From the NCBI GenBank assembly GCA_013205155.1, contig JABMMT010000148.1:1-5207 (forward strand): a DNA stretch of 5,207 nucleotides, given 5' to 3'. Positions 1 through 5,207 of the stretch are shown here, one piece after another; positions within the stretch are counted from its first letter, which is position 1, and the number at the start of each line of letters is the position of its first letter. The notes below the pieces were generated by a model that was given only the letters and a program-made list of their open reading frames with translations, was not told where the DNA came from and did no database searches. Source of the DNA: Betaproteobacteria bacterium. Its GTDB lineage: Bacteria > Pseudomonadota > Gammaproteobacteria > Burkholderiales > Burkholderiaceae. A program made the position numbers and the translations under genes.

Positions 1-1113
1 CAAATTGATGTGCTTGATTTTGCTTCCAGCTTTCAGGTTGGCCATCCTGGAGCCTTTCAACTAGCTGACCGTATTGCATCGCTTGCGCCACCAGGTTTAG
101 ATAGAGTCTTTTTAGTGAATAGCGGTTCAGAGGCCTGTGATACCGCTATGAAGTTAGCTTTAGCCTATTGGCGTGTAAGTGGCCAGGGGCAGCGCAATTT
201 ATTTATTGGTCGTGAGCGTGGCTTTCATGGCGTTGGTTTTGGTGGAATATCAGTCGGAGGTATGGTGAATAATCGCAATGCTTTCGGAACATCGTTATTG
301 CGTACAGACCATTTGCGTTCTACCTGGGATGCTGAAAATCAAGCATTCATTAGAGGGCAACCAGAGCTTGGGGTAGAAATGGCGGATGAGCTCGAAAGCA
401 GAATCATTACTCTGCATGGGGCTAGCAATATTGCCGCTGTCATTATTGAACCTATTGCGTGCTCTACTGGAGTTTTAGTTCCACCCAAAGGGTATTTAAA
501 GCGTATTCGAGAAATTTGCGATCGTCATCAACTCCTGTTAATTTTTGATGAAGTGATCACAGGGTTTGGTCGAACTGGAAATATGTTTGCCTCGACTACT
601 TTTGACGTGATTCCAGATATGATTTTATTTGCTAAAACAGTCACTAATGGCGCTGCTCCCTTAGGAGGGGTCATTGTGAAGCGCTCTATTCATGATGCTC
701 TCATGAATGGTCCTCCTCATCTAGCTGAATTGATGCATGGCTACACTTGCTCTGGACATCCTTTGTCGTGCGCTGCAGCGCTTGCAATGATTGATGTGAT
801 CGAGCAAGAGGGTCTCATTGATCAAGTCAATGCCTTATCCCCTTATTTTGAAGATGCTGTTCATTCTTTGGCTGAGCTTGATAAGGTAGTTAGTGTTCGT
901 AATTTTGGATTAGCAGCAGGTATTGAGTTGAAGGCAAAGGACGGCGCTCCTGGCCAACGTGGTTTTCAGGCTCAGGCTCTAGCATTTAAGCATGGTGTAT
1001 TAACACGTGCTCCTGGTGATACTCTGGTATTAGCGCCACCCTTTATTGCCACGCGAGGACAAATTGATCAAATGGTCGATGCCTTTAGAAAAGCGATTGT
1101 TGAAATAGATTAA
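1..1113 (+). CDS. Omega-amino-acid:pyruvate transaminase (class III PLP aminotransferase), 5' end missing
   Basis: The frame is open from base 1, so the GTG at 10 is only an internal codon. The 370 residues seen are the C-terminal part of a protein that normally has about 440-450, so roughly 75 N-terminal residues lie outside the window. The family moves an amino group from beta-alanine or another omega-amino acid or amine to pyruvate, using PLP in the cytoplasm. Visible hallmarks are FQVGHPGAFQLADRIA near the start, the NSGSEACDTAMK cofactor-phosphate loop, RERGFHGVGFGGISVGG, the PLP-nitrogen Asp in LIFDEVITGFGRTG (codon 547-549) and the Schiff-base Lys in FAKTVTNGAAPLGG (codon 634-636). The C-terminal small domain is complete to the TAA. 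Similarity to BauA-type beta-alanine:pyruvate transaminases, recalled from memory, is strong along the whole length. The exact amine donor cannot be told from sequence. The next gene, a FabH-like enzyme, starts 108 bases downstream on the same strand. Confidence 0.93.
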   Translation, partial: QIDVLDFASSFQVGHPGAFQLADRIASLAPPGLDRVFLVNSGSEACDTAMKLALAYWRVSGQGQRNLFIGRERGFHGVGFGGISVGGMVNNRNAFGTSLLRTDHLRSTWDAENQAFIRGQPELGVEMADELESRIITLHGASNIAAVIIEPIACSTGVLVPPKGYLKRIREICDRHQLLLIFDEVITGFGRTGNMFASTTFDVIPDMILFAKTVTNGAAPLGGVIVKRSIHDALMNGPPHLAELMHGYTCSGHPLSCAAALAMIDVIEQEGLIDQVNALSPYFEDAVHSLAELDKVVSVRNFGLAAGIELKAKDGAPGQRGFQAQALAFKHGVLTRAPGDTLVLAPPFIATRGQIDQMVDAFRKAIVEID

Positions 1114-1221
1114 AGCATTACTGAAATATCAGATGCAATTTCATAATTAAAACGATTGGATTTTTAGGGATGGCTATGAAAAAGATGCATTTCACTAGAA
1201 TGGGCCAAGGAAACTAGCTAC

Positions 1222-2256
1222 ATGAATCAAAATTTAGTTCACCACCGAGGTCACGTAGTTGCCGGTATAGCTGGTTTTGGTACTTATGTACCAAGCACTA
1301 GGATCTCTGCACAAGAGCTTGCGCAACAGGCGAATATTCCTGTCGAAAGATTGACTGTGGGCATTGGATTTACACACATTCATAAGGCGAATGACGACGA
1401 ACACCCCTTTACTATGGGCTTATCAGCCGCAAAAGATGCCCTACTTGATGCTGGTATTAGTGGAGAAGATGTCGACTTGGTAATCTTTGTATCTGCTGGT
1501 GATTATGATTACCGTTTTTGGTGCCCCTCTAGTGCTATTGTTCGAGAATTGGGCTGTCATCATGCCTACTCATTCGAGGTGAAGAACGGCTGTGCAGGTG
1601 GCAATTTGGCTTGTAATATCGCAATGGGTTTAATGGACAGAGATTCATCAGTGAAAGTTGCTTTGGTGATTTGTGCTGATACCCTCACTAGAGTGATAAA
1701 TCCAAAAATTGTGGAGTGCCAATCATTATTATATTTTGGTGATGGCGCTGCGGCGGTAGTATTAAAACGAAACCATCCACGCTATCAGCTATTAGGTTTT
1801 GCAGAGCATACTGATGGTGACTTAGGAGACTTGCTCCGCATTGAAGCTGGCGGAACACGAATGCCCATCACTGCAGATTTTAAAGACTGGAAAAAAACGT
1901 ATTCAACAGTAGATGCAAGTGCTTTTTCTCACTTGATAGATCAAGTTTATCTTAAAGAATATCTCGCAGTCATCAATAGGGCGCTAGAGCGCTCTGGGCA
2001 TGATGTTTCAGAAATGGAATATATCTTAATGAATCAGATAAAGAGTTCTTTGCGAACCCATATTCTTGAGGGTATTGGAATGCCTCAATCCCACACCTAT
2101 ATCTCGATGGATGAGTTTGGTCATATCGGCCCCGCTGATTGCTTATTTACGATGGCAAAAGCGCATCGCGAAGGATTGTTGACCGAAGGAAAGCTTGCAA
2201 TTCTAGCTGCAAGCGGACTTGGCTTCTCTTGGGCGGCCACAATCATTCGCTGTTAG
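1222..2256 (+). CDS. Ketoacyl-ACP synthase III-like (FabH-like) thiolase-fold condensing enzyme with altered catalytic residues
   Basis: This 344-residue protein has the full length of KAS III. The ATG at 1222 is preceded by AAGGA at 1207-1211, and no start codon lies between it and the in-frame stop at 1177-1179. Family members form a carbon-carbon bond, or sometimes an ester or amide bond, through an acyl group held on a Cys. The N-terminal half has GIAGFGTYVPSTRIS (16-30), a GI-GF-x-H region (47-54) and the nucleophile in VKNGCAGGNLA (Cys124). The motif YFGDGAAAVVL (171-181) and the C-terminal GLGFSWAATIIR are also typical. Aligned by eye with E. coli FabH, the active-site His of PHQAN is Asn271 here (LMNQIKSS), and the Asn of HGNTSAAS is His301 (EFGHIGPAD). 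It therefore belongs to a divergent FabH-like group and is unlikely to be the housekeeping fatty-acid initiation enzyme. It lies between a transaminase and an acetolactate decarboxylase gene. Its substrate is unknown. Confidence 0.88.
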   Translation: MNQNLVHHRGHVVAGIAGFGTYVPSTRISAQELAQQANIPVERLTVGIGFTHIHKANDDEHPFTMGLSAAKDALLDAGISGEDVDLVIFVSAGDYDYRFWCPSSAIVRELGCHHAYSFEVKNGCAGGNLACNIAMGLMDRDSSVKVALVICADTLTRVINPKIVECQSLLYFGDGAAAVVLKRNHPRYQLLGFAEHTDGDLGDLLRIEAGGTRMPITADFKDWKKTYSTVDASAFSHLIDQVYLKEYLAVINRALERSGHDVSEMEYILMNQIKSSLRTHILEGIGMPQSHTYISMDEFGHIGPADCLFTMAKAHREGLLTEGKLAILAASGLGFSWAATIIRC

Positions 2257-2280
2257 TAATAATAGTGTCGACTTGAATAC

Positions 2281-2303
2281 TCGGTTGATATCCGATCAGC
2301 CGA
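2281..2303. promoter_or_regulatory. Inverted repeat (9+9, 5-base centre) just before the acetolactate decarboxylase gene
   Basis: TCGGTTGAT at 2281-2289 and ATCAGCCGA at 2295-2303 are complementary in 8 of 9 positions, and the ninth would be a G-U pair in RNA. The 5-base centre is ATCCG. The dyad ends nine bases before the GTG at 2313. No T run follows on either strand, so it does not look like a terminator. It could be an operator for a regulator of this gene (acetoin genes in other bacteria often use LysR-type regulators) or an mRNA hairpin near the start site. Its existence is seen directly; any function is inferred. Confidence 0.4.
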
Positions 2304-2321
2304 TAAAAAGATGTGAAATTG
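2294..2321 (+). repeat. Direct repeat copy 1 (28 bases), overlapping the start of the decarboxylase gene
   Basis: This 28-base stretch matches 3101-3128 in the same orientation at 24 positions. The mismatches are at repeat positions 6, 12, 20 and 22, and all 28 positions align without gaps. It begins with GATCAGCCGAT and ends with AAATTG. It includes the right arm of the 2281-2303 dyad and the candidate GTG start at 2313. Confidence 0.6.
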
Positions 2322-3038
2322 CTTACAATCAAATACATGCCTAATTCACTATATGTTTCATCCCCTGTTAATGCGTTGGTGCAAGGTATTTTGCGAGAAG
2401 ATAAGACTCTTGCTCAAATCCTCACGCATGGTGATTTCGGCTTAGGTACATTTAATGATTTAGATGGAGAGATGGTGCTGGTCGATGGTATTTTTTATCA
2501 GCTCAAATCAGATGGCTCTGTAGATAAAGCTACCTTAAGTGGCTGCTCGCCATATGCCTGTGTCACCCATTTTGAGTCAAATGCGTCAATTAGTCTTCAT
2601 GGCCTCTCAAATTATGGTGATTTACAAAATACGATTTCTAAACATATGCTTTCTCAGAACTTGATTTATGCGATTCGAGTAGAGGGTGTCTTTTCAAATA
2701 TTCATGCCAGATCCGTTCCTAAACAGCATTGCTATCGATCTTTGGTGGATGTGGCGGGCGATCAGGTTGAATTCAACTTCGAATCTATCGCTGGCCAACT
2801 TGTAGGCTATTGGACCCCAGATTTCATGGGATCAGTTACTGTTCCTGGATTTCATTTGCATTTTCTGAGTGAAGATAAACTCCACGGTGGTCATCTTTTA
2901 GGTTGCACGATTGAATCGGGAAAATTATGGTTGCAGTCTATTGATCAACTGACTCTAGATTTACCGCACTCCACCGAATATTTAGAAGCAGAGTTAATCA
3001 AAGATACTTTTTCAGCCCTCAATAAGGCGGAGCATTAA
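2313..3038 (+). CDS. budA: Alpha-acetolactate decarboxylase
   Basis: The family converts 2-acetolactate to acetoin and CO2 in the cytoplasm with a zinc ion. The 241-residue protein is full length. Visible family blocks are SSPVNALVQGIL (16-27), THGDFGLGTFNDLDGEM (38-54), DGIFYQLKSDG (58-68), YAIRVEGVF (119-127), ARSVPKQ (132-138), TPDFMGSVTVPGFHLHF (168-184) and GGHLLGCTIESG (192-203). His181, His183 and His194 match the three known zinc ligands, and Glu53 and Arg133 match known active-site residues by eye. The start is uncertain. GTG at 2313 gives the longest form, with a stop at 2304-2306 just upstream. ATG at 2337 gives 233 residues (MPNSLYVSS...) and still keeps every conserved block. Neither has a good Shine-Dalgarno sequence. 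No acetolactate synthase is in the window. The gene starts 56 bases after the FabH-like gene and may share its transcript, although a dyad sits in that gap. Confidence 0.92.
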   Translation: MKLLTIKYMPNSLYVSSPVNALVQGILREDKTLAQILTHGDFGLGTFNDLDGEMVLVDGIFYQLKSDGSVDKATLSGCSPYACVTHFESNASISLHGLSNYGDLQNTISKHMLSQNLIYAIRVEGVFSNIHARSVPKQHCYRSLVDVAGDQVEFNFESIAGQLVGYWTPDFMGSVTVPGFHLHFLSEDKLHGGHLLGCTIESGKLWLQSIDQLTLDLPHSTEYLEAELIKDTFSALNKAEH

Positions 3039-3100
3039 TTTACTTCTGTAAAAGAAATAGCTTCTGAACGCCCATTCAAGGCCTTCATTTTCAAACTCGC

Positions 3101-3128
3101 GATCAACCGATTAAAAGATATTAAATTG
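3101..3128 (+). repeat. Direct repeat copy 2 (28 bases), downstream of the decarboxylase gene
   Basis: This is the partner of 2294-2321, with 24 of 28 bases identical and the preceding base (C) also shared. It lies 62 bases after the decarboxylase stop codon. Its ATCAACCGA (3102-3110) is the exact reverse complement of the left dyad arm at 2281-2289, but no matching left arm stands beside it, so only a half-site is kept. The reading frame that follows copy 1 is not conserved here, because a TAA comes four codons after the position matching the GTG. The similarity is therefore unlikely to come from a duplicated coding region. Confidence 0.6.
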
Positions 3129-3294
3129 TTTTAATACAGCAATGAAGACATTTGAGAGTATCTGTCTTGTTTTGCATGCCGATGCGGCTTTCTGCTTGCA
3201 GCAACTAAGAAGCCTTTACTAGTGGCTAGAAATGGGTGTCAAGAAGAATGTGAGCGGCTTAGCCAAGGTTTAGATAGGTGAGCTCGTAAATTAT

Positions 3295-3326
3295 TTGACC
3301 TATACCGATATGGTAGGCATTCTAAG
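3295..3326 (+). promoter_or_regulatory. Candidate promoter for the DUF1345 gene, long spacer with a dyad
   Basis: TTGACC at 3295-3300 is a good -35 box. The best -10 candidate, TCTAAG at 3321-3326 (4 of 6 consensus bases), lies after a 20-base spacer, longer than the usual 17. CCTA at 3299-3302 and TAGG at 3314-3317 form an interrupted dyad across the spacer. A TTGACC box, a 19-20-base spacer and an internal dyad are the layout of promoters controlled by MerR-family activators. The dyad is short and the -10 is weak, so this is a suggestion only. Transcription from it would begin about 30 bases before the ATG at 3367. Confidence 0.2.
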
Positions 3327-3366
3327 CTTAGAAATGTAATTCAAAAAGAGCTCAATTAGGATCTCG

Positions 3367-3582
3367 ATGGAACATGAGTTGACAAAGTTTCGCTGGTTAT
3401 TAATGAAGGCAAAGCCTAGGCTTTTATATGCCGTCATTTTGGGTGCTATTACATTCTTGCTTCTTGAAGGCCATTATTTCTCAACTCGTTTTTTGATGGC
3501 TTGGAGCGCAGCCTCAGCAACATATCTAATCTTAGTATTTTTTATGATGTCGTATTTCAATAGAAAAAAATATCTCATTTGA
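3367..3582 (+). CDS. DUF1345 family membrane protein, N-terminal part (frame broken at A7)
   Basis: The ATG at 3367 has a good ribosome binding site, AGGA at 3358-3361, five bases upstream. The 71 residues read MEHELTKFRWLLMKAKPRL, then one membrane segment at about 18-35 and a second at about 43-62, ending in MMSYFNRKKYLI before TGA. This matches the first third of DUF1345 (COG4291) inner-membrane proteins, which normally have about 215-225 residues and continue after the second helix into a short basic loop and a D-E/D-G motif. That continuation is found in the next frame, starting immediately after the A7 run at 3564-3570. The last three residues (YLI) are therefore probably out of frame. 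The function of DUF1345 proteins is not established. Taken alone, this part would be a truncated two-helix protein. Confidence 0.75.
   Translation: MEHELTKFRWLLMKAKPRLLYAVILGAITFLLLEGHYFSTRFLMAWSAASATYLILVFFMMSYFNRKKYLI
3564..3570 (+). other. A7 run in slippery phase (A_AAA_AAA) at the frame break
   Basis: In the frame starting at 3367, the codons are AGA (3562-3564), AAA and AAA, so the seven As are phased exactly as a -1 slippery heptamer. A -1 slip, or one extra A, continues into ISHLSAHEDDGQVL of the downstream frame and yields a 223-residue product. Frameshift stimulators are poor: no Shine-Dalgarno-like sequence lies 10-15 bases upstream, and downstream there is only a minimal CTCA/TGAG dyad at 3574-3583. 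A lost base in the genome or a homopolymer read error explains it equally well. Confidence 0.55.
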
Positions 3583-4037
3583 GTGCACATGAAGACGACG
3601 GACAAGTACTTATCTATATTATTTCTATATTAGCAAGTGTAGTAAGTTTGGCAGCTATTTTTATTCATGTGGGAGCTACAAATGAAATCCCATTGAAAGA
3701 ACGGGTCCTTGGGATATTGATGACGGGAGTAACTTTTTCTCTTTCATGGATGGTTTTACACACAGCATATGCCCTACATTACGCTCATGTTTATTACGCT
3801 AATTTAAAAGAGGGCCCTACCTTTACACCCTTAATCTTTGTAGGCAATAAATACCCAACTTACTCTGATTTTTTTCATTTCTCAGTAGTGATTGGTATGA
3901 CTTTTCAGACTGCAGATATTATTATTGTTGAATCAAAAATTAGAAACTTAGTGACGGTACATAGTCTTTTATCTTTTGTTTTTAATGTGACCCTCTTGGG
4001 GCTAACCATGGGCTTAGTAGGCGGGCTTTTATTCTGA
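3579..4037 (+). CDS. DUF1345 family membrane protein, C-terminal part (frame broken at A7)
   Basis: The 152 residues counted from TTG at 3579 hold most of a DUF1345 protein. They include the SAHEDDGQVLIYI region (2-14), helices at about 9-32, 43-66, 98-117 and 124-150, the hallmark WMVLHTAYALHYAHVYY (57-73), DFFHFSVVIGMTFQTAD (97-113) and HSLLSFVFNVTLLGLTMGL (128-146). The frame is open upstream only to a TAG at 3561-3563, which overlaps the A7 run, so there is no room for an independent N-terminus. The TTG overlaps the TGA of the upstream frame (TTGA at 3579-3582), so coupled re-initiation is conceivable, but no Shine-Dalgarno sequence precedes it. The simplest reading is that this and the 3367-3582 frame are one gene. 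The conserved motifs show little sign of decay, which argues for a recent break, an error in the sequence, or a functional frameshift. Confidence 0.75.
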   Translation: MSAHEDDGQVLIYIISILASVVSLAAIFIHVGATNEIPLKERVLGILMTGVTFSLSWMVLHTAYALHYAHVYYANLKEGPTFTPLIFVGNKYPTYSDFFHFSVVIGMTFQTADIIIVESKIRNLVTVHSLLSFVFNVTLLGLTMGLVGGLLF

Positions 4038-4112
4038 GAATACTGACAAGCGTTGCTAATAATGGTTTCATTTGACTGAGAAAAGTAGTTCTATGACTTA
4101 TCCTGAACTCAC

Positions 4113-4148
4113 AAGTTTTTTAACTCGCGAGCAACGAATTAAAAACTT
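4113..4148. terminator. AT-rich inverted repeat between convergent genes, possible weak bidirectional terminator
   Basis: AAGTTTTTTAA at 4113-4123 pairs with TTAAAAACTT at 4139-4148, with one bulged T, around a 15-base loop that starts with the palindrome CTCGCGAG (4124-4131). It lies in the 128-base gap where the DUF1345 gene and the PhoX-like gene converge, which is where a shared terminator is expected. The stem is nearly all A-T, and there is no separate T run after it, so it is not a classical intrinsic terminator. Confidence 0.25.
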
Positions 4149-4165
4149 TATATGCAGAAGACCTT

Positions 4166-5207
4166 TTAATTCATTTTTATTTCCATAGGAATGGCTGTGA
4201 TGTAGCCGACTGCTGCGCTAAAGCGGTCATTGTAATTTTTCTTGATCAGTGGATCGAGAGTAGGCTTGACAGTGTTATGAAGCTTTCCTAGCCAGTCCCC
4301 TGGGTGTTGAATATTTGCCGTGATATACATCCAGCCATTAAGATCGTCCACTACTCCGAGTCCAGTTGCTTCAGCACCAGATGGCATTGAGGCTATGCGA
4401 CTGAGTTTCTTGGTATCAACGTTATAGGCCCAAATAAAGTTATTCACATGAGTACCACTGTCTTCGCCAATAAATAGTGTTCTGAGCTTTTCAGAAAACT
4501 TTAAGTTGTCTGGATTAGAGATCATATTGGGATTGGCTAGATTGCCTAATGCATCTGGCTCAATATCCTCCCCAACGATTAGGGCTGAGATCGAGGAAGG
4601 CACCCATTCACTATTTAAGGCATTACTGAATTGATCTTTCTGGTTACCCGCAAGATTGCTGGTCATGATGCCGCCAGCAATTAATGGCTTGGCCACCTCA
4701 ATATTGCTTTGTGCATTCCAACCTTTACCGCTCCTAATCATTGAGTCTTGAATATTTTGTAAGGCAAAGTAGGCAACCTTATCTTTGGTATTAGCAGTTG
4801 TACCTTCCATTTTGCTAAAGCCCATGCTACCACCCATCAAATAGGCATAACGGTGTGTTTCCAGAAATGCAGCTGCCTTTTCCATGCCTGGGTTCAGCTT
4901 TACCCAATTGGCTACCCCATCGTAGAAAATCTTAGTGAATGAAGGATCGTTTGGTTCTGCCTTTAAAACTGTCATGATGTCAGATGGCTTTAAGGAATGA
5001 GCTAATTTTTTTATTTCATCGCTGGTGGCGTGACCTAGCTTGATCCAACTGAGTTTTGCACCTGCATCTTTAGGATCTATTGAGAAACCTTCGCCTAATT
5101 TTGCTACATATAAGGTACCGGAGGAGAGATCTTCTGCTTTATCGGCAATAAAGAGAAACATAGCGCTATTGGTGTAGTCATCACCCATTAATACAGTTCT
5201 TCTATCG
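4166..5207 (-). CDS. PhoX/DUF839 family protein (putative alkaline phosphatase), C-terminal part
   Basis: The frame runs off the right edge. Six codons (DRRTVL) precede the ATG at 5186-5188, which is therefore internal, because DRRTVLMGDD is the conserved family run before GTLYVAKL. The 346 residues seen are about the C-terminal half of a protein usually of 600-700 residues. PhoX-type enzymes are secreted calcium- and iron-dependent phosphatases. Counting from that Met, family blocks are MGDD (1-4), GTLYVAKLGEGF (24-35), GGSMGFSKMEGTT with a likely metal-ligand Glu128, the FIGEDSGTHVNNFIWAYNVDT region (239-259), GAEATGL (271-277) and NGWMYITANIQHPGD (284-298). The end, AAVGYITAIPMEIKMN, looks natural. 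Signal peptide and other metal ligands would be outside the window. Many DUF839 proteins have no proven phosphatase activity, so the enzyme name is tentative although the family is clear. Confidence 0.85.
   Translation of the reverse strand, partial: DRRTVLMGDDYTNSAMFLFIADKAEDLSSGTLYVAKLGEGFSIDPKDAGAKLSWIKLGHATSDEIKKLAHSLKPSDIMTVLKAEPNDPSFTKIFYDGVANWVKLNPGMEKAAAFLETHRYAYLMGGSMGFSKMEGTTANTKDKVAYFALQNIQDSMIRSGKGWNAQSNIEVAKPLIAGGIMTSNLAGNQKDQFSNALNSEWVPSSISALIVGEDIEPDALGNLANPNMISNPDNLKFSEKLRTLFIGEDSGTHVNNFIWAYNVDTKKLSRIASMPSGAEATGLGVVDDLNGWMYITANIQHPGDWLGKLHNTVKPTLDPLIKKNYNDRFSAAVGYITAIPMEIKMN

Larger units (their letters stand above)
3039..3366. other. Intergenic stretch of 328 bases without a convincing gene
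   Basis: Between the decarboxylase stop and the DUF1345 start, no frame on either strand gives a recognisable protein. The stretch holds the second repeat copy (3101-3128), a small imperfect hairpin at 3186-3214 (GGCTT pairing with AAGCC, inner TGCT with AGCA), and a weak promoter-like site at 3295-3326. A 26-codon frame at 3142-3222 has no ribosome binding site and no recognisable product. No classical terminator was found after the decarboxylase gene. The stretch may contain decayed sequence, but nothing in it identifies a source. Confidence 0.6.

Noticed and set aside
10..1113. GTG at 10 as the true start of the transaminase.
   Set aside because: The frame is open to base 1, and the family needs about 75 more N-terminal residues, so the gene is cut by the window edge.
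1119..1147. Promoter before the FabH-like gene, with CATAAT at 1142-1147 as -10.
   Set aside because: No acceptable -35 box lies 16-18 bases upstream, and AT-rich gaps give such -10 matches by chance.
3039..3052. TTTAC-TTCT-GTAAA hairpin right after the decarboxylase stop.
   Set aside because: A five-pair AT-rich stem followed by purines, not a T run, so it is not a credible terminator.
3186..3214. Hairpin with GGCTT/AAGCC arms followed by TTTA, as a terminator for the decarboxylase gene.
   Set aside because: The outer stem is only five pairs with a large internal loop, and the T run is too short. It also lies about 150 bases after the stop codon.
3142..3222. A 26-codon + strand frame (MKTFESICLVLHADAAF...) after repeat copy 2.
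   Set aside because: No Shine-Dalgarno sequence, no recognisable product, and a length easily reached by chance. Listed only as part of the intergenic description.
3579..4037. The second DUF1345 frame as an independent gene starting at TTG.
   Set aside because: It lacks its first two helices and a ribosome binding site, and family-conserved residues begin right at the frame junction. One split gene explains both frames better.
4093..4188. A 31-codon + strand frame (MTYPELTSFLTREQRIKNF...) between the convergent genes.
   Set aside because: It has no good ribosome binding site, covers the AT-rich inverted repeat and overlaps the 3' end of the PhoX-like gene on the other strand. No recognisable family.

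Overview
The window looks like chromosomal DNA from a free-living betaproteobacterium with a fairly low GC content (low-to-mid 40s % by eye). The protein families and their wording (omega-amino-acid transaminase, DUF1345 membrane protein, PhoX/DUF839 protein) fit a Polynucleobacter-like member of the Burkholderiaceae. This placement rests on recalled family resemblance, not on a search. No RNA gene, insertion sequence, CRISPR array or phage gene was seen.

Left part, bases 1-3038, all on the + strand. Three enzyme genes lie in a row: a class III PLP-dependent omega-amino-acid:pyruvate transaminase cut by the window's left edge, a ketoacyl synthase III-like (FabH-like) thiolase-fold enzyme, and an alpha-acetolactate decarboxylase (budA/alsD family). 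The gaps are 108 and 56 bases, with no convincing terminator between the genes, so they could be co-transcribed. A condensing enzyme, a decarboxylase of beta-keto acids and a transaminase together suggest a small amine or ketone biosynthesis set, but that pathway is inference. The condensing enzyme is unusual: its Cys nucleophile is present, but the usual catalytic His and Asn positions appear exchanged (Asn271 and His301).

Middle part, 3039-3366, has no convincing gene. It holds the second copy of an imperfect 28-base direct repeat (24/28 identical). The first copy overlaps the possible GTG start of the decarboxylase gene and the right arm of a 9+9 dyad. Close to the next gene there is a weak promoter candidate with a long spacer containing a short dyad, a MerR-like layout.

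Right part. At 3367-4037 a DUF1345 integral membrane protein is split into two reading frames. The break sits exactly at a seven-A run phased as an A_AAA_AAA slippery heptamer, and a -1 shift there restores a normal-looking 223-residue protein. This could be a true frameshift mutation, a homopolymer sequencing error or programmed frameshifting. Convergent to it, on the - strand from 5207 down to 4166, is the C-terminal half of a PhoX/DUF839-family protein that runs off the window's right edge. The two converge on a 128-base gap holding an AT-rich inverted repeat.
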